Positions 1 to 11,892 of a stretch of 64,000 nt of DNA are shown piece by piece (position 1 is the first letter of the stretch; every line of letters begins with the position of its first letter). The stretch is taken from positions 75,331,247-75,395,246 of the forward strand of contig CM040128.1 in the NCBI GenBank assembly GCA_022559845.1, given 5' to 3'. Made by a program: the position numbers and the translations under genes. Source of the DNA: Amorphophallus konjac (lineage: Eukaryota; Streptophyta; Magnoliopsida; Alismatales; Araceae). Under the pieces are notes generated by a model, which saw only the letters and a program-made list of their open reading frames with translations, was not told where the DNA came from and made no database searches.

Positions 1-444
1 CCTGGAAGATCTGAGAGTCTGAACAGAAGAAACCCACTACCCCTATCATGTTGTTCGACTAAAGCCGTTTGTGGCTAGGTCGCTGTCCAGTACTGCTGTC
101 ATTCAGATAGTCAGGCTGATAAAACTATACCAACATTCAGGTGACCATCCGCCTGCTAAAACAGATGTTTAGACATCTCTGATTCTCCGAAGAAGGGACG
201 CACAATGCCTCGCACGTGTTGTGAATGCAAGGTGCAAACAAGCCCCACGGAGTCTTGATATGCATATGCCAAAAGCCCCACTGTCGAAAGGATTCCACCA
301 AGTGGATCCGGGACCGAATGGGCCGAACGACAAGAGAATGGGCCAATCCCAAATATGAGACCCGACGCGCCGATGACTGCCGCGCCGGGAGGATGAGCCT
401 GGCGCGCCGGGAAGTGCACGCCGAAAGGATGAGGGCCTGGCCTC

Positions 445-450
445 TATAAG
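445..450 (+). promoter_or_regulatory. TATA-like box of the element A LTR
   Basis: TATAAG lies in CCTCTATAAGAGG and is followed within about 25 nt by a purine-rich stretch (470-640), as downstream of the TATA boxes in the other Tat LTRs here. It is probably the pol II start region (U3/R border). The actual start site cannot be seen. Confidence 0.55.
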
Positions 451-1754
451 AGGCCTGCCCTTCGAACAAAAAAGAGAGGGGGACAGAAGAAGAAAAAATA
501 GGCAGAGCATAGAAGAGAGAAAAAAAGGGAGAAAGAAGAAGAGAAAGAGAGTGCTTAGCCACCGAAGAGCAAGAGGGAGTTCGAGAGCCCTTGAAAGAAA
601 AAAAAAGAGAAGAAAAGAAGAGGAGAGAGTCAGAGGTTCGAAGAAGGATCCAGGTGGGAACGTCGGGCGGCTACAGCTTCCTCTGCTTCTCCTCCCTATC
701 TGTCTCAACTTTTCCCTCTGTATTTTCCGATTTCTAGCATCTTTGCTTCAATAGCATCGGATGCCAATGTAACCCTGCTTTGCAGGGATTAAGCCTGGAT
801 TTCTCTTTCCGATTGAGTCGGATTCCTTTTTCTAAATAGCATGCGTGTAAGCCATTTGGATGAAGTTATTAATGAAAGAATGGGCTGATATCTGCTACCT
901 CTGGTCATTCTCCTCTGTTTTCCCCTGCATCTGAGGTTCTAATCTATGCACGGGCTACAGGTAGCCTTGAATGAATTCTTTTTATGTTTGAATTCCTCTA
1001 TCTGTCGAAGATTCTTCGCCATCGCTCTATCCCCCTTCTGTGCCACATTTCGAGGGCCTGAGACTGTCTATCTCATGACTCCTCGTATGTGGACTGAAAG
1101 GGATATGTTTAGGGGTTTCCGCCCGCACACTTTTTGCTCTTAGTGAGGCTCCCGGAGGCAAGGTGTTTCCCCCAAGGGTTTCTTCCCCCTCCATCATCTA
1201 AGACAGTCAAGATAAAACCCCTTTCCTTCAAGCTCCCGAAGCCCTGCTGGGTTCTGAAACCTCCTTTGCAAACCCCCCCGGCGCCGGTGTCTCCCGGCGT
1301 GGATTTCACGCCGAGGGCTTGCCACGCCGGCTGCATCCCCCATATCGCGCCGAACCTACCTGGTCTTCGTGCCGAAAACCACCCCTCTTCTCTGCATTGA
1401 CACCTATGCGTTTATTGGCCACCCTGGTGCCTTCATGCACGTGCCGATAACCCATACAGCCTTTGTCCATCACATCCTGCCCCATGGGTGTGCATTACCC
1501 TTCCCTCTGACCTCATGGGAGCTATATCAAAGGGGTTAATTGTCCCTCTACATTTTGCAACCCAGTAAACCACGGGGCCCTGCCCTTGCAGGCTCTCCGG
1601 TGGATTGCATTGGGAATATTATAACAGTGGGGATAAGGTCTCTTATGACCGAGACACTTGAATCACGGGCTACGCCCGGCACTTATTTTGGTTTCTACTC
1701 CGGCATTCGTGAGTAGATATCCCATGATATTCTCTTGGCACACTCCCAAAGTAA

Positions 1755-1775
1755 GGGGAGATGCTGTCAAAATTT
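1755..1775 (+). promoter_or_regulatory. Conserved LTR block, element A copy
   Basis: GGGGAGATGCTGTCAAAATT matches blocks at 11450 and 54798 (both +), and 15178, 46469 and 49989 (all reverse strand). The LTRs around these blocks are otherwise strongly diverged, so the word appears constrained. Its function is unknown. Confidence 0.5.
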
Positions 1776-2043
1776 GCCCAGGGCTTCACTCTGTCATACG
1801 GCACGATGTTTCATCGGGATAGCGTAGTTAACCCCTGAATCTGGTGAGAGCCTGAGTTGTGATATCTCACGGCATCTTGCCCTCATAGGGAATACATCTC
1901 CCTGCTAATGATCTCTTTGAACACCCCCCTCCAGGAGTGCATCCACCCTCATTTCCTATAACCCCCACCTGACTTCATGAAATCTCCACTGAACGCCCAT
2001 AAAACCCTCACAAATACCCCTTCTTTAAACCTCATAAAACAGC

Positions 2044-2280
2044 CCTCGGCGCCACTGCCTCCCGGCGCCAAACCCGCGCCGGGTGGGTGGCGCGCCGGGA
2101 CCAGGGCACGCCGAAGGCCAGGGCGCGCCGGGACTGGGCTGGGCCGAGACCCCCTTGAGCCCATTTTTCGCGCCGTATTCTTTCGCGCCGGGACTAGGCT
2201 GGGCCGATGCCCCTTTGAACCCCCTCCCCTCGCGCCGTCTGCCCTTCGTGCCGGGATCTCCAGCGCCGACTAATATCTGT
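2044..2280 (+). repeat. GGCGCGCC-type cluster in the element A LTR
   Basis: Repeated GGCGCC, CGCGCCGGG and GGCGCGCCGGG words occur at irregular 15-40 bp spacing. Smaller groups lie at 365-425, just upstream of the TATA box, and at 1278-1380. The spacing is too irregular for a simple tandem array; it looks like a cluster of short palindromic sites. Confidence 0.6.
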
Positions 2281-3158
2281 GTCATTTCACCTTACTAGTG
2301 GGTGCTCTTCTTCAAATCTTGATATCTCAACATCCCATTAAACCCCAGAATAATCATCCCAAACCCAGAGGTCCTACTCCCATCAACCCTTAAGCCAGTC
2401 TTCAGCATCTTGCGAGGGGATTATTGCCATTCACCCGGGCCCACGGAGATATATTAATGGGGGTCCCACTCCTACATTATACCGAACACGATAACTCTCC
2501 CGTCTCCCCACTGGCCCTCGGAGTCCTGCCACCGCATGTCCTCTAATGGCCCCTCGAGGGAAATATTAACGAATGGCGCAGACGGTCCCACCACATTTGG
2601 ATCCTTTTTGGACCCAGGCCTGTGCCTGATTTTCTTCTGGGTCTCCATTCCGGCTCTCCATGGATGGATGTCCTATCTCCCTTTTTTGGGTATAATCTAA
2701 AGGAAGAAGGCATGCTATCGGATTTACGCTGTAGCATCGTCATCATGCCCCATGCAGCACGATTTCCCATGCATATCCGCATCAACCCTTACGTATATCA
2801 AAGGACGTTGACAAGAGGTCGGGTCACACTCGATCGGAAGTCTTCGCTATACGCGATGGTGGTCTTCGGACCTACGTCCTCTGCCATGTACCAAGGGTCC
2901 ATTATTCTATGAGTTATGCATCCCTTGCATGATAAACAAATGCCTTCCGTAGGCTTTTGTCATAGTCATCATGTAGTTCCTTTTATTTCGGCTTCGACAG
3001 CCCGCTATCTCGGTAATTAATCAAAGGTGTTCCCTCCTCGTGGGGGATGTAATTAACGCCATAGCCTTTATGGTATGGCGGACTGCTGGTCCCGACCAAA
3101 CCTCACATTCGCCCGACATGGGTCAGAATGAGCGCATAATAACTCATCACTCATGTGA

Positions 3159-3169
3159 CTGGCACGCCC
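3159..3169 (+). promoter_or_regulatory. U5 copy of the primer-site 5' half (element A)
   Basis: CTGGCACGCCC lies inside the LTR about 110 bp before the true primer site, which carries the same 11 nt. It directly follows a short hairpin (TCAC..GTGA). The same arrangement occurs in the other Tat-type LTRs of the window. Confidence 0.5.
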
Positions 3170-3271
3170 GCGTCATTAATCAGCCAGTTAACAACCAAGT
3201 TAGCCAATTGACTGATCGACCCGCGAAACCCAAGAAAAAAGGAAGGAAAAAGATTCCGCGTCAAACAAGTC

Positions 3272-3290
3272 TGGCACGCCCGGTGGGACT
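3272..3290 (+). promoter_or_regulatory. Primer-binding site of element A
   Basis: TGGCACGCCCGGTGGGACT starts 4 nt after the LTR end. TGG at the start matches the CCA end of a tRNA. Element B has the same site at 29182. The sequence is closest, from memory, to the 3' end of a plant tRNA-Arg; this was not verified. Confidence 0.75.
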
Positions 3291-3385
3291 AGTGTCACCT
3301 TTCATCTCTTTGCCGAGATATCCGGGCTTCGAAGCCCTCTCAAAGGCTACTGATTATTTCCCTGTTTGCCTTTGCAGGCAGATTA

Positions 3386-4216
3386 ATGACGATCCACGGG
3401 ATAACTGGCGTCGATTTCGATCATTCGATCGTTGCTGGACACGCGCAAGGGTACCTGGCGGTACCCATGGAATTCGGCAGCTTCCCTGCGGCTGTAGGCT
3501 TCCCCAACTTTTTGGGGTTAGCTTTCGTCGATATCCTGGAGGTTGAAGCCCCAGAGCCTGCCGAGGAAGTCGCAGAGAAGATGGAGCCTCTGAAGGTTCC
3601 CTGCTGCGAAGACTTGCTTGAAAGCCCGGCCCCGGCCGCTAGCTGCTTGGTGCACCAAGTCATACGACGGACCCACCCCAGTGTCATCAACAAGCACCCT
3701 GGAGGACGCCAGCGTCGCCAGGTCCGCCAGAAGGCTGCTGCAATCACCGAAACCCTATCGCAGTCCAGGAAATCTATGCTTGTTGGAGGCATGCGCGTCT
3801 TCCTTGACGGACGCACGGCCCGGGTGACCCCAGACCGAGTCATCCCCAACATCCCTGTCCGCAATACCTATCAAGCTCTCGCTGGAAGGAGAGCAGAAAG
3901 AGAAGAAGCCGGCCCCTATGGCCAAGGAAGCTCGGCACTCAAGTCGAAAAAGTTCAAACAGGTGTGGGTTCCCAAGCGGACCCGACCTGCCTACCATCTA
4001 ACCCCCATCCGCCGCCGTCCTATGAACGACGAGGCGGGAGTGAGAAGAGAAAGGGGCTTGTCCCCGAAGAATGAAGAAGAAGTGGTTGCGGATCCTCCGC
4101 GCCGCAGAAGTTTCCGGGCTGCTGCCCGCCAAGCCAACGTCCCAGTCACGGGACGAAGATTCCAACATCCGGCCGACAGAGCTCGGCTGGCCTATATCCC
4201 TCCTGCTGGAGGTTGA
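3386..4216 (+). pseudogene. gag: Element A gag, N-terminal part
   Basis: This starts at ATG 3386, about 100 nt after the primer site. Residues ~22-55 (GYLAVPMEFGSFPAAVGFPN and onward) align without gaps to the N-terminus of the B Gag, so this is the true start of the polyprotein. The rest is basic and low in recognisable domains. A TGA at 4214-4216 interrupts the frame, and the same frame continues to 5149. In the family Gag forms the particle that packages genomic RNA in the cytoplasm; this N-terminal segment is lineage-specific and its role is unknown to me. Degenerate copy. Confidence 0.75.
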
Positions 4217-5149
4217 CAACTATCCCCCATACTCTATCAAGAGCGGGGTCAAGAGGAGGTAACCTGTCTGATCAGGAGCTACTTTCGAGGGCTGGGCAAC
4301 CCCTCGCTGGGTCAGCAGCGGCTGATGCAGACAGTCGCCACTGACGAAGACTACTTCCCGTCAGTGGCGGATGAAGAAAACATGGGAGACAGAATGATGG
4401 TGTCGTCAGTCGACGACAATGGGTACAACGACGGTTTCGAGATCGAAGCCGATGAAGCCTTCCCCGAGCGGGAAGAAGAAAGAAGAGTTTCTGTGTTCGA
4501 GAGGCTGACCTTTCCACAACAAGCCAGACGGAGGGTCCATCGACAGAGAAGAAGGATGCAGGTCTTTGCTTGCAACATGGCTGGTATATCCAGCCGATAT
4601 GGGGAGCTTCCTGAAGACTCCCAAGAACTGGCTCAATTGGCCGTACGGCCCGGGCCAGCTACCCGCAGAACAGAAGCGGCAAGAGAGCTTCTGGCGACCA
4701 TGAGAGGGAAACAACCCCAAGTCTATCCCCGCTGGGATGATAAGGCCCCCGTCTTGACCGCTAATGTGGTGACGACGGAAGAAGAAGACGACGTCCTCCT
4801 CGACATCCTGCCTGAGGGTACATCCGGGGAAACGACAGAGGGTATCCCCACCACTATAGATCCATCAGTTCTGATGCTGCTGCAAAAATATCAACGGGAG
4901 ATAGATTCTCTGAAGAAACAGCTGATAGAAAAGACTGAGCATTCATCAGCTTCTAAACCACCCGAAGTCTATGGTGAATCATCCCGGGGAGCGGTTCGTC
5001 GTGATGACCCTCCACCGCTCTATACACTGTCCCAGCCATCAGAGCCAAGCATGGCGACAGCGCAACAGCGGCCGCCACAGCCTCAGCCGTTGCTACCTCC
5101 GGTGCTCCCCCAGGCGCATCCGACACCCCCGCTGCTGCATCCTCCATAG
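4217..5149 (+). pseudogene. gag: Element A gag, middle part
   Basis: This continues the frame of the preceding segment after its stop codon. It contains the stretch VFERLTFPQQARRRVHRQRR and FACNMAGISSRYGELP, which correspond to VFDRLVFPGRSSRRATKR and FTCNMAGIHGRYGALP in B. A predicted coiled coil lies near 4870-4930 (LLQKYQREIDSLKKQLIEK). It ends at TAG 5147-5149 in a proline-rich linker, with a second in-frame TAG at 5177. B has open codons at both places, so these stops are degenerative. Confidence 0.75.
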
Positions 5150-5179
5150 GCGACCACCCTGGTCACCCCATACCTTTAG

Positions 5180-8100
5180 CCAGCGCACTTCTATCCGGAG
5201 CCAGTCGACCCCACGGTCGTGAACCGGAGGATGGTGGAAAGGATGATCGAGCTGAAGCTTGCACAGAAGAGTGAAGGCGACTACGTCGCATTCGATGCCT
5301 ATCGGGTGCCCTACCCGCAACACCATGCGCCTAAACGGCTTCCCCCAGGGGTCAACAAGCCGCCCAAATTCGACAAATTCAACGGGAAGGGGTCCCCTAA
5401 AGAGCATATTGCATATTATATGACCGTTATGGGTGATCTGGCCACCGACGAGTCATATCTGCTGAAGTTCTTCGGGTCCTCGTTGACGGGGCTCGCATTT
5501 GAATGGTACTCTAGCCTCTCGGCCGGATCAATTAATGATTGGTTGGATATGCAGAGAAAATTCAGAGAAAGATTCCATGTCACAGAGAGGGAGGTCACAG
5601 TGATCGAACTCTACTCAACAAAACAAAGGGCAGATGAGATAGCCCTTGATTACATCAAGAGGTGGAGGAACCTCGGAATGAGGTGCAAGCGGCCCCCGCA
5701 TCAGGAGGACGCTGTGCAAATATGTAAACAAAACCTCAGGAGGGAGGTCCTGGAAAAGATGATTGGTATGAAAATTTGGTCGTTCGATCGGCTGAATAAT
5801 GTGGTGGCTGAGGTGGAGGCTTTTCTAGCCAAGCCTGTCCCGACGTCAACTGCCAGCACAGCCCAGAAAGGCAAGGCTGCGGAACGGCGCCCCACACCTA
5901 AAGAAGCGAATGCGCTTGATATCAAGGCGTTCGAACAACAGAAGGAGAAAGGCAAGAAAGCGGCTCCCCCGCAACCTGCAAAAGCTCCAGATGATAAAGA
6001 AGGTCCTTCGCTGAGGGACAAAATGAAGAAAGCTTATTCCTTTCCAAGAGACAAGACTCGAGTCCTGTTCGACTGGGTAATAGAATACAGCATGGTCACT
6101 CTACCCGAGCCAAGGAGGCCGGAGGACCTGAAAAGAAAAGACAATCCGAGATTCTGCCCCTACCACCAGATGTTGGGACATCCAATCGAAGACTGCTATA
6201 TTTTCAAAGACGTCATCGAAGGGATGGTGAAGAAGAATGAGATAGAGCTGGGAGAGTACAAACTAGACCCTCCTCAGCCACATGAAGCCCCTTTCAGGAA
6301 GGCAGCAGTCAACATGGTCTCCCTCTACCAGGCATTACCTGAGGAGATCTCTGAAGCAAGCACACGGAGCACCTACGAAATCCATTTCCTGGAGCCCGTG
6401 AAAGAACAACAGGGGTGGCAGCAAATCTCTGTGAAGCACAAGAAGAAGAGGGCATCCCGCCCAAAAGAGGGGGCACATATCCGTGGCATTACGCCCCGGC
6501 CTGCTCCGCCAGCGGTAGCACCCGTATGGGTCACTCCACCTACAGCTGTCAGAATACATACACCTAACAGGAGGAGACAAACTCCGCTGCCAGTAATCAA
6601 GGAAACCAGCCCTGGAGTCCTTCGACTGCAACACCTGATTGAAGGGCTAGATGAATATGTGCAGCCTGAATTGAAACCTCTACTGGTACGGGACCACGTT
6701 CCATGGCAAGAGCTGGAACAACTCTCGCTCAAACAGGTGGAGGAAGCTGAAGCAACACCCCCTGAAGAAGGCAGTCTGTTCTGGGGGCAGGCACCTGCAG
6801 AAACCAAAAAGAAGAAAAAGCAAAAGAAGAAGAAAAGAAAGGCCGCTGGGGCCCGTAAAACACAGGTTGTCTTCTGCAATACCCTGTTAGCACTCTTCAA
6901 CCTACCCGGAGAAGAGGAAGAAGAAGAAATTTGCTTCACACCCCATACTGGGGGAGGCAAGGCCGAGGCCGCAACTGCTGTGCATGCCACTCGGTCAGGC
7001 CGAAAATGGGGGCGCCATCCACCACCCAATCACAACATTATGTTCAGAGGGGATCAACCCTATAAGACGCCTCCGCCGGAAGTTAAGGGAGCCCAAATCC
7101 CTCCTCCGTCAGGCCTATACAACAAGAGTGGGGGCAAGGCAGTCCCTTCATTCCTTGAATTTATAAAGATGTCAAAAGGGAAGCAGCCCTGCCAAGATGC
7201 TAACCCTACACCCGGGGTCATTCACCCGCAGCCAGCGCAATCTACTGAGGATGCAAATGCAGATGGAGCTTGCCCTACAGCAGCTAATAAAGAAGACTCG
7301 ACAGCCGGTGTCAGCCAAGAGGGTGCCGAGTCCGAGGAAGGTGAAGCAGGCCCGTCTGGACCCACAAATCAAAACCTCCCCAAGCCCAGATGGGCTGAAG
7401 ATATGAAGCTCTCCAATGTCCGGGCTGGGAGCCGAATAATGAAGTTGCTCAAGAAGCTCCCCGCTCGATTTACGATCTGGGAAATTCTCTCTTTGAGTGA
7501 AGAGACTCGACAGGCGATCATCACTGCTCTGCAGACGCCTGCTCATTTTGAAGCCTGTGTAGCTGAGGCTATACCAGAAGCCAGTATGACCTTCTCTCCA
7601 GAAGACATGCTACTACCTACTGCCAGCCACAACAGGCCGCTATATATGAAAGGGCACCAGAACGGAAGAGAACTGAACCGGATTCTGGTCGATCCTGGTG
7701 CAGCAGTCAACATCCTGCCATATAGAATATACGAGAGGTACCACTTTAATGTGCATCTCGAGAAAGTTGGGGATATGCGTATCGCTGGCTTCAACCAAAA
7801 ATGTGAAGTATCTATGGGAGTGGCAGAGTTCACACTGACCCTGGCAGATTTCACTACAACGGTGCAGTTTCATGTCATTGACTCTCGCACCTCCTACAAA
7901 GCACTGCTCGGCCGCCCATGGCTGCATGAAAATATGGTGGTGCCCTCCACGCTCCACCAATGCATCAAATACAGCCTCCAGGGGAAGGAGGAGAGGATAT
8001 TTGCTGATATCCACCCATTCGAGGTGTTTGAATGTCACTTGGCGGACGCCAACCTATATACGGGGTCTCCCCGGAAGGTTTCTGAAGCTGAAGCCCCCGT

Positions 8101-8263
8101 GGGGGCCTCGAAGAATAAATCTGGTGACGGTTGGTATCCACCACCGCCGCGCGGATATGTCAAGCCGAAGGTGGTCTCCCACATCACAGCCTCTGGAGAT
8201 GTCGGCAGGGTAACACCCCCAGCATTATACCCCAAAGCTAAGGAAGTACAGGTCGATCGATAG
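5180..8263 (+). pseudogene. Element A gag core, nucleocapsid and protease
   Basis: Numbered from Met at 5219. Residues ~44-210 form the retrotransposon Gag capsid core (SPKEHIAYYMTVMGDLATDE, then LLKFFGSSLTGLAFEWYSSL). Residues 313-326 are a CHHC zinc knuckle (C313, H316, H321, C326; FCPYHQMLGHPIEDC), the Tat/Athila variant in which His replaces the second Cys. A lysine-rich linker follows. The retropepsin domain has its catalytic Asp at residue 825 in LVDPGAAVNILP and the downstream flap and ALLGRPWLH segment. TAG at 8261 ends it; B is open there. Protease would cleave the polyprotein; this copy is inactive as a whole. Confidence 0.85.
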
Positions 8264-9518
8264 CACGACCGCATCAGAGTCCCGGCCGGCCTCACCAAGC
8301 CAGTCTCCGGCCTCAACGATCCCACTGTCAAACCTTTTAAAGCCTGGGAGGTGACACAGGAAGATGGGCCCAGTAGCTTGTTCTATACAGCTGAGGAGCA
8401 TCCCACTCAGGAAGACACAGACTGCAGCCTCCCTGAGGATCTAGCCAACCCGCGGGTTCCTGTTCAGGGCCTGGCATTTACAACTGATCGAACGGCCAGG
8501 ATGTTTCAAAAGCAACACATCTCTCCCGATCAGTCTCAAAAACACAAGGAAGCTTTCCAGAAGATGTGATATCCTGTAAATATGGATAAGGAAATGAGAC
8601 ATGTCTCTCAACATCCAGGGTTGGGCTTCACCCTGGAAGAATATTATTACAGTGGGCGGTACGAGGTGGATACTATCTCCGCCTTCTATCCTACTGAAGA
8701 TAGCCCTCTGCGGGCAACCTTTGATGAGTATCCGGCGGAAGCCGAATATCTTGAACTCGTTCAGTCCCAAAATCAAGGAGCAGAAGCCTCGGCCCCTTGC
8801 CGATGCTGGGAGCAAGTTCATCCTGAAGAAGCGGCCTTTCAAGCCGAATTTGATACGGCTAGCAGCAGCGAAGCCGAAGACATTCAAGAAGTAGGAGTCT
8901 CTCCCTCTACAGGGGTCCTACTAATGACAGCTTCAACACCCTTTCTGCCAATCAGGGAGGCCTTGGTCAACTCCAATCAAGGGGAGCCAGCTACCAGAGA
9001 AGAAAAAGCCACTTCTGCGGAAGATACAACTGTCCCAGAAGGCGAAACTTCCTCAACTTCTGCTGCAAAATCAGCATGCTGTCTGGGCCTGGCAGTGAAC
9101 GGTTACCAGCCTGTCATGGCTGTAATCTCATCTGCAAACACCCAGGTTGCTCTTTCATCCTTGGAAGCTGCAACGGCAATGGATCTACTAATAGAACAAT
9201 CCACCCAGCCGCTAGCACAAGAGATCAAGAAACCTCAGGAAGTTCTGGCGGTGTCTGATGAGGAAGTCGAAGTACTCGACCCTCAAGATGGCATTCCAGA
9301 CTTTGTTGACCTCCAACCGGCACCTCCGGAGATAGAAGACGGAGGCCAAGCCACAGTCGATGAACTGATAGAAGTCAACCTGGGAAATGAGAAGGACCCT
9401 AGGCCTACCTTCCTCAGTGCCCAACTGTCCCCAGAAGAACGGGAGCTGTACATTCAACTACTGCTAGAATACCGGGATTGCTTCGCCTGGACTTATAAAG
9501 AGATGCCAGGTCTAAGCC
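8264..9518 (+). pseudogene. Element A PR-RT spacer, cut by element B
   Basis: Same frame as the preceding segment, with a TGA at 8567 (TGG in B). The acidic spacer is poorly conserved until PAPPEIEDGGQATVDELIEV near 9320, which matches PAPPEIENGGQATVDELIEI in B and leads toward RT (FAWTYKEMPGLS). At 9518 the frame runs into the LTR of B. The next A codons are found at 57062. Unlike B, A has no CHHC module in this spacer. Confidence 0.8.
9514..9518 (+). repeat. Target-site duplication AAGCC, left copy
   Basis: AAGCC abuts the TGTGGACACC start of the LTR. Further copies follow the LTR ends at 13721-13725 and 57057-57061, and the element A reading frame resumes in register after the last one. 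Confidence 0.85.
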
Positions 9519-9754
9519 TGTGGACACCGAAAATTGCACACCCTGATGTCCCACTCGGCCCATTATCAACAGCGGCTCGAGTGAATAAGCCCCGGGAGAA
9601 ACTGTCGCAAAGCCGCCTCCGGGAGTCACGACACTGAAGAGAAACCAAGCACAAGGAGCCCCCCCCACAATTTGTGAGCCTCGGAGAAAGCCAAATAGGC
9701 CATGACTCATGTCCATAGCGGGCTCAGAACAGGCTCAAAAGCACGCCCAATTTG

Positions 9755-10160
9755 GCCTTCAACGGCACGCCCTGGGGTGCTCAGCGGCACGGCCCAGGGC
9801 CTCCAGCGGCACACCCACTGTGCTGCCCCGCGGCACACCCCCCATGGGGTTCAGCGGCACACCCCCCAGGGGGGGGTTCACCGGCACACCCCCCCAGCCG
9901 GGGTCTTCAGCGGTACACCCCCATGGGGGGCCTTCACCGGCACACCCCCATGGGGGGGGGGGTCTTCAAGGGTACACCCCCCATGGGAGGGGTCTTCAGC
10001 GGTACACCCCCCCAGGGGGTTCAGCGGCACGGCTCCATGGCCCCTTGGCGGCACACCCCAAACGGGTTCTTCAGCGGCACCCTCTACTGAGCCTTCAACG
10101 GCACGCCGTTTTGGCTCCCCCACGGCACGCCTTTTCAACTCGCCAGCGGCACAGCGGTGA
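9755..10160 (+). repeat. GGCACGCC/GGCACACC cluster upstream of the B LTR promoter
   Basis: About 20 copies of CGGCACGCC, CGGCACACCCC or CGGTACACCCC are spaced 15-35 bp apart. The words look like CpG-decayed versions of GGCGCGCC, which is intact in the A, X and S LTRs. The counterpart in the other LTR is 53093-53480. Confidence 0.7.
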
Positions 10161-10358
10161 AGATTTTCAACATCAAGGTGACGTGAAGCCCATGCCCTAC
10201 GCATCCTTGGCGCGCAGAGGAGCCGTCTGAGGTGGCAGCTGATCGTTGGGCCACGTAGCCTACCCCACTGACACCCAGGACGGGGAGGTCAAACCCCATG
10301 ATCACAAGCCACTTCCCGCCTTCGACGGTCGTCTTCTAAAGGCTCCGGCGGCCCGGGG

Positions 10359-10366
10359 TATAAAAG
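10359..10366 (+). promoter_or_regulatory. TATA box of the B-family LTR (left copy)
   Basis: TATAAAAG sits in a GC-rich context (GGCCCGGGGTATAAAAGAG) and is followed by a purine-rich leader. It is a textbook plant pol II core promoter placed 840 bp into the LTR. Confidence 0.7.
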
Positions 10367-11099
10367 AGCCTCTGCTCTCGACATAAGGGGCAGGGGAGGA
10401 GGAAGAAGAGGACACACGGAGACGCACAGAGAGAGAGAAAAAAAAGAAAGGGGCTCAGACGGCAGGAGACACAGAAGAAGAGAAGAGGAAAAAAGAAGAA
10501 GGGCTTCGGCGGGAGCCCCTCGGACGACCACCGGGAAAAAAGCAAGAGTAAGGGAGAGGGAGAGAGCTCGATGTAATGGGGGAGAGGGTTGGGGACAGTG
10601 GCCAATGTTTTAGGCCCCAATGCTTTCTTCCCTTTCGTATTCCATTCCTCCTCCCGTTCTTTGTCTTGGATTTCTTTGTTTTCTTTGACCATGGCCTCGT
10701 CTTGGGCATTTCTTTGTAATATGCATATAGGGCTTTGGCCTTTGGCTCCCCATAAATGAAAGTCACCCTCTTTGGGGTTTCTCTATGAGTTTTATTGGCT
10801 TGCGCTAGCTCTCACGGTCTTTTGATGGGGTTGTTCCTTTTCCCTCCGTCTCCCCATTTCTCCGGTGTTTTTGGGGTCTTCATGTCGATATGATCGCTCT
10901 CCCATGATCCTTGGCCTCATGAATCCTTCACTCCCTTCCATGGCCACTTGCTGTGCCCATGGGCTTGAAGAGAGAGGGAGATTCTTGCTCACCCTCCGAA
11001 TACCCAGCTACCAGTGGCCTATCTCTAGCCTTAAACTTCCCCTCTTCTTACCCTGAAAGGCCTGCAAGTCTCCCAGCCCATATACTAGCCCTGTTTGAG

Positions 11100-11280
11100 C
11101 CTCCAGCGGTGCACATTCCTGGCCATTGGCCGACACACCCTGTTCAGCCTCCAGCGGCACACTCTTTGTGGCCCTCAGCGGCACACCTGTTTGGGCCCTC
11201 AGCGGCACACCTCCATCGGCCCTCAGCGGCACACCCTCATTTGCCCTCAGCGGCACACCCCTATGGCCTTTAGCGGCACA
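11100..11280 (+). repeat. GGCACACC cluster downstream of the B LTR promoter
   Basis: CAGCGGCACAC recurs at about 25-30 bp spacing (about seven copies) with CCCTCAG between copies. A smaller third group follows at 11735-11875 and a fourth, mostly CGGTACACCC, at 12685-12790. Confidence 0.65.
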
Positions 11281-11449
11281 CCCTTCAGTCCCCCAGCAGC
11301 CCACTTCTTGGCCTCGCCCCGAGCCCCTTTCTTTCACGTTTTTCGAGGTTCTATAAAGGTGTTGCTCCCCCGGGGGCCCATCTCCAGTTGTCGGGTTCCG
11401 CCACTCCATGTGGGCGCGTTCCCTTTATCTCCCTTACACCCCGGGTCAA

Positions 11450-11471
11450 GGGGAGATGCTGCCGAATTTTT
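11450..11471 (+). promoter_or_regulatory. Conserved LTR block, B-family left copy
   Basis: GGGGAGATGCTGCCGAATTT, preceded by CCGGGTCAA. It is the B-family version of the block at 1755 in A. Confidence 0.5.
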
Positions 11472-11892
11472 GTGAGAAAATAACAAAACATGAAAAGAGG
11501 CAAAGGGAAACAATAAACGAATGGAATAATCAATGAACCTTCCAACTAATCAAGCCATTGTCGGCACCATGACGAGAACCGAACTAATCGACTACCCGGT
11601 AGCCTGAATGTCCGACCCGCAGGAAAAGGCTGAACAGAACAGGGCAAGGGGAGAAGTTTATGTGAAACTACATAAGAATAAAGACAAGAAGAAAAGAAAA
11701 GCCTTAAAGCAAATAACAAAAGAGTAGCCCTTCAATGGCATACTCCTTCCAGCCTCCAACGGCACACTCCTTCCAGCCTCCAACGGCACGCCCCTTCCAG
11801 CCTTCAACGGCACACTCCCCCTGGCCCTTTCAGCGGCACACTCCCTCCCTTCGCCGGTACACCCTCAGCCACCGTCTCAACGGGATCCAATG

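Larger units (their letters stand above)
1..3267 (+). repeat. 5' LTR of element A (left end outside window)
   Basis: This non-coding stretch ends with ACA, directly followed by a 4-nt spacer and the primer site, which fixes the right end of the LTR. It carries a TATA-like box at 445 followed by a purine-rich leader, a GGCGCGCC-rich zone near 2044-2280, and the block GGGGAGATGCTGTCAAAATT at 1755 that recurs in the other LTRs here. A U5-like end (3010-3170) is shared in outline with the LTRs of B, X and S. I see no convincing coding region; short open frames here lack any family signature. The left boundary and target duplication lie outside the window. Confidence 0.8.

Noticed and set aside
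3040..3546. 168-codon frame overlapping the U5 end, primer site and gag start
   Set aside because: Runs across the LTR border in a different frame from gag; the conserved Gag N-terminus is in the frame starting at 3386.
9702..10230. Overlapping His/Pro/Gly-rich open frames (and their copies at 53035-53558)
   Set aside because: They are translations of the GGCACACCCC cluster in three frames; no codon bias, no family similarity, located in an LTR.
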